Shown here: piece after piece, positions 12,393 to 12,863 of the stretch
How positions within the stretch are numbered: the stretch's first letter is position 1
Layout of the letters: each line of letters opens with the position of its first letter
NCBI GenBank assembly: GCA_023228865.1
Contig: JALOAH010000100.1
Span: forward strand, 1-12,863
DNA length: 12,863 nucleotides
Reading direction: 5' to 3'
Source: Porticoccaceae bacterium
Lineage (GTDB): Bacteria > Pseudomonadota > Gammaproteobacteria > Pseudomonadales > Porticoccaceae
Notes under the pieces: generated by a model
Databases searched by the model: none
Told to the model about the DNA's origin: nothing
The model's input: the letters and a program-made list of their open reading frames with translations, nothing else
Program-made: the position numbers and the translations under genes

Positions 12393-12863
12393 ATGCCTTC
12401 CCCCGTATTCAACAAACTGGCCCTGGTGCTTGCCGTGCAGGTGGCCATCGGCTTGCCCGCTGTGGCCCTGGCCAAGCAGATAGAAGAGGTACAGGTCACC
12501 GCCAAGCCGATCCGCGACAGCGAGCTGGCCGCCATCGAAGCCAAGCGCGATTCGGACAACTATGTGGACATCATCGCCGCTGACACCATCGGTCGCTTCC
12601 CCGACCAGAATCTGGCGGATTCCCTCGGTCGACTGCCGGGGCTTGCCATCGAGCGGGATCAGGGCCAGGCCCGCTACATCAACCTGCGGGGGGCGCCGTT
12701 CCGCTACACCAGCATTGCCTTTGACGGCATCGACGTGCCGGGGGCCGAGAGCGGCCGCATTCCGCGCTTCGACAGCTTTCCCTCCGTGATCACCAGCCGC
12801 CTGGAGGCCAACAAGGCGATCCTGCCGAGCATGCCCGGGGAGTCCATCGCCGGCCATATCAAC
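12393..12863 (+). CDS. TonB-dependent outer-membrane receptor, N-terminal part (runs off window)
   Basis: 157 codons, open to the window end. A signal peptide covers ~1-27 (hydrophobic LALVLAVQVAIGLPAVALA, cleavage after ALA). A TonB-box-like EEVQVTA follows at 31-37. The plug domain begins near residue 50 with DIIAADTIGRFPDQNLADSL, then RLPGLAIERDQGQARYINLRG and FDGIDVPG, the standard plug signature. These receptors import iron-siderophores, cobalamin or oligosaccharides across the outer membrane using TonB energy. The IGRFPDQNLADSLGRLPG type is common among carbohydrate- or unknown-substrate receptors of marine gammaproteobacteria; the substrate cannot be told from this piece. AGGAG lies 7 nt upstream of the ATG. 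Chromosomal flank, not part of the element. Confidence 0.92.
   Translation, partial: MPSPVFNKLALVLAVQVAIGLPAVALAKQIEEVQVTAKPIRDSELAAIEAKRDSDNYVDIIAADTIGRFPDQNLADSLGRLPGLAIERDQGQARYINLRGAPFRYTSIAFDGIDVPGAESGRIPRFDSFPSVITSRLEANKAILPSMPGESIAGHIN

Noticed and set aside
12303..12857. 184-codon - strand frame
   Set aside because: Antisense to the TonB-dependent receptor, whose + strand frame has a signal peptide, TonB box and plug signature.

Overview
The window looks like the int-proximal ~11 kb of an integrated phage-satellite-like or small prophage-like element, followed by ordinary chromosome. The host is most likely a gammaproteobacterium with fairly high GC. The reasons are a near-consensus CTGT-N8-ACAG LexA box, a tRNA-Ser-type 3' end followed by an intrinsic terminator, an Rnk/GreA-type protein and a TonB-dependent receptor in the flank. 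I cannot name the genus.

Layout, right to left along the element: (i) a tRNA-Ser 3'-end-like sequence and terminator (10970-11016) mark the probable right attachment site. (ii) A P4-type tyrosine integrase (9459-10811, -). (iii) A structured leader with a terminator-like nested hairpin (9233-9302), then an early operon on the - strand: AlpA-family regulator, an unknown 139-aa protein, and an 800-aa primase-helicase with an AEP-type primase region and an SF3 helicase. It ends in an intrinsic terminator at 6083-6111. (iv) A candidate replication origin (5743-6045) with at least nine TCAGTA/TACTGA-core repeats around an AT-rich tract. (v) A - strand operon of serine recombinase, TerS-like protein, TerL and an 85-aa unknown protein. 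(vi) A 256-aa helical protein behind a LexA (SOS) box. (vii) After a convergent junction with a long inverted repeat, a cargo module: a + strand GIY-YIG nuclease-like gene, a divergent XRE regulator with a 17-bp palindromic operator in between, and a HEPN-motif protein in a visibly AT-richer segment. The left end of the element is outside the window.

Working model (inference): the integrase and AlpA-like protein control integration and excision. The primase-helicase replicates the excised circle from the repeat-rich origin. TerS/TerL package it. DNA damage directly induces at least one gene. The GIY-YIG/XRE/HEPN block is probable defence cargo. No portal, protease, capsid or tail gene follows TerL, which is why a satellite that borrows a helper's particle fits better than a complete prophage. 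Genes beyond the left edge could change this.

Right flank (11017-12863): a doubtful small ORF, a hairpin, an Rnk-like protein, a 31-aa Lys/Glu-rich protein missed by length cut-offs, a ~370-bp stretch without a convincing gene, and the 5' part of a TonB-dependent receptor running off the window.
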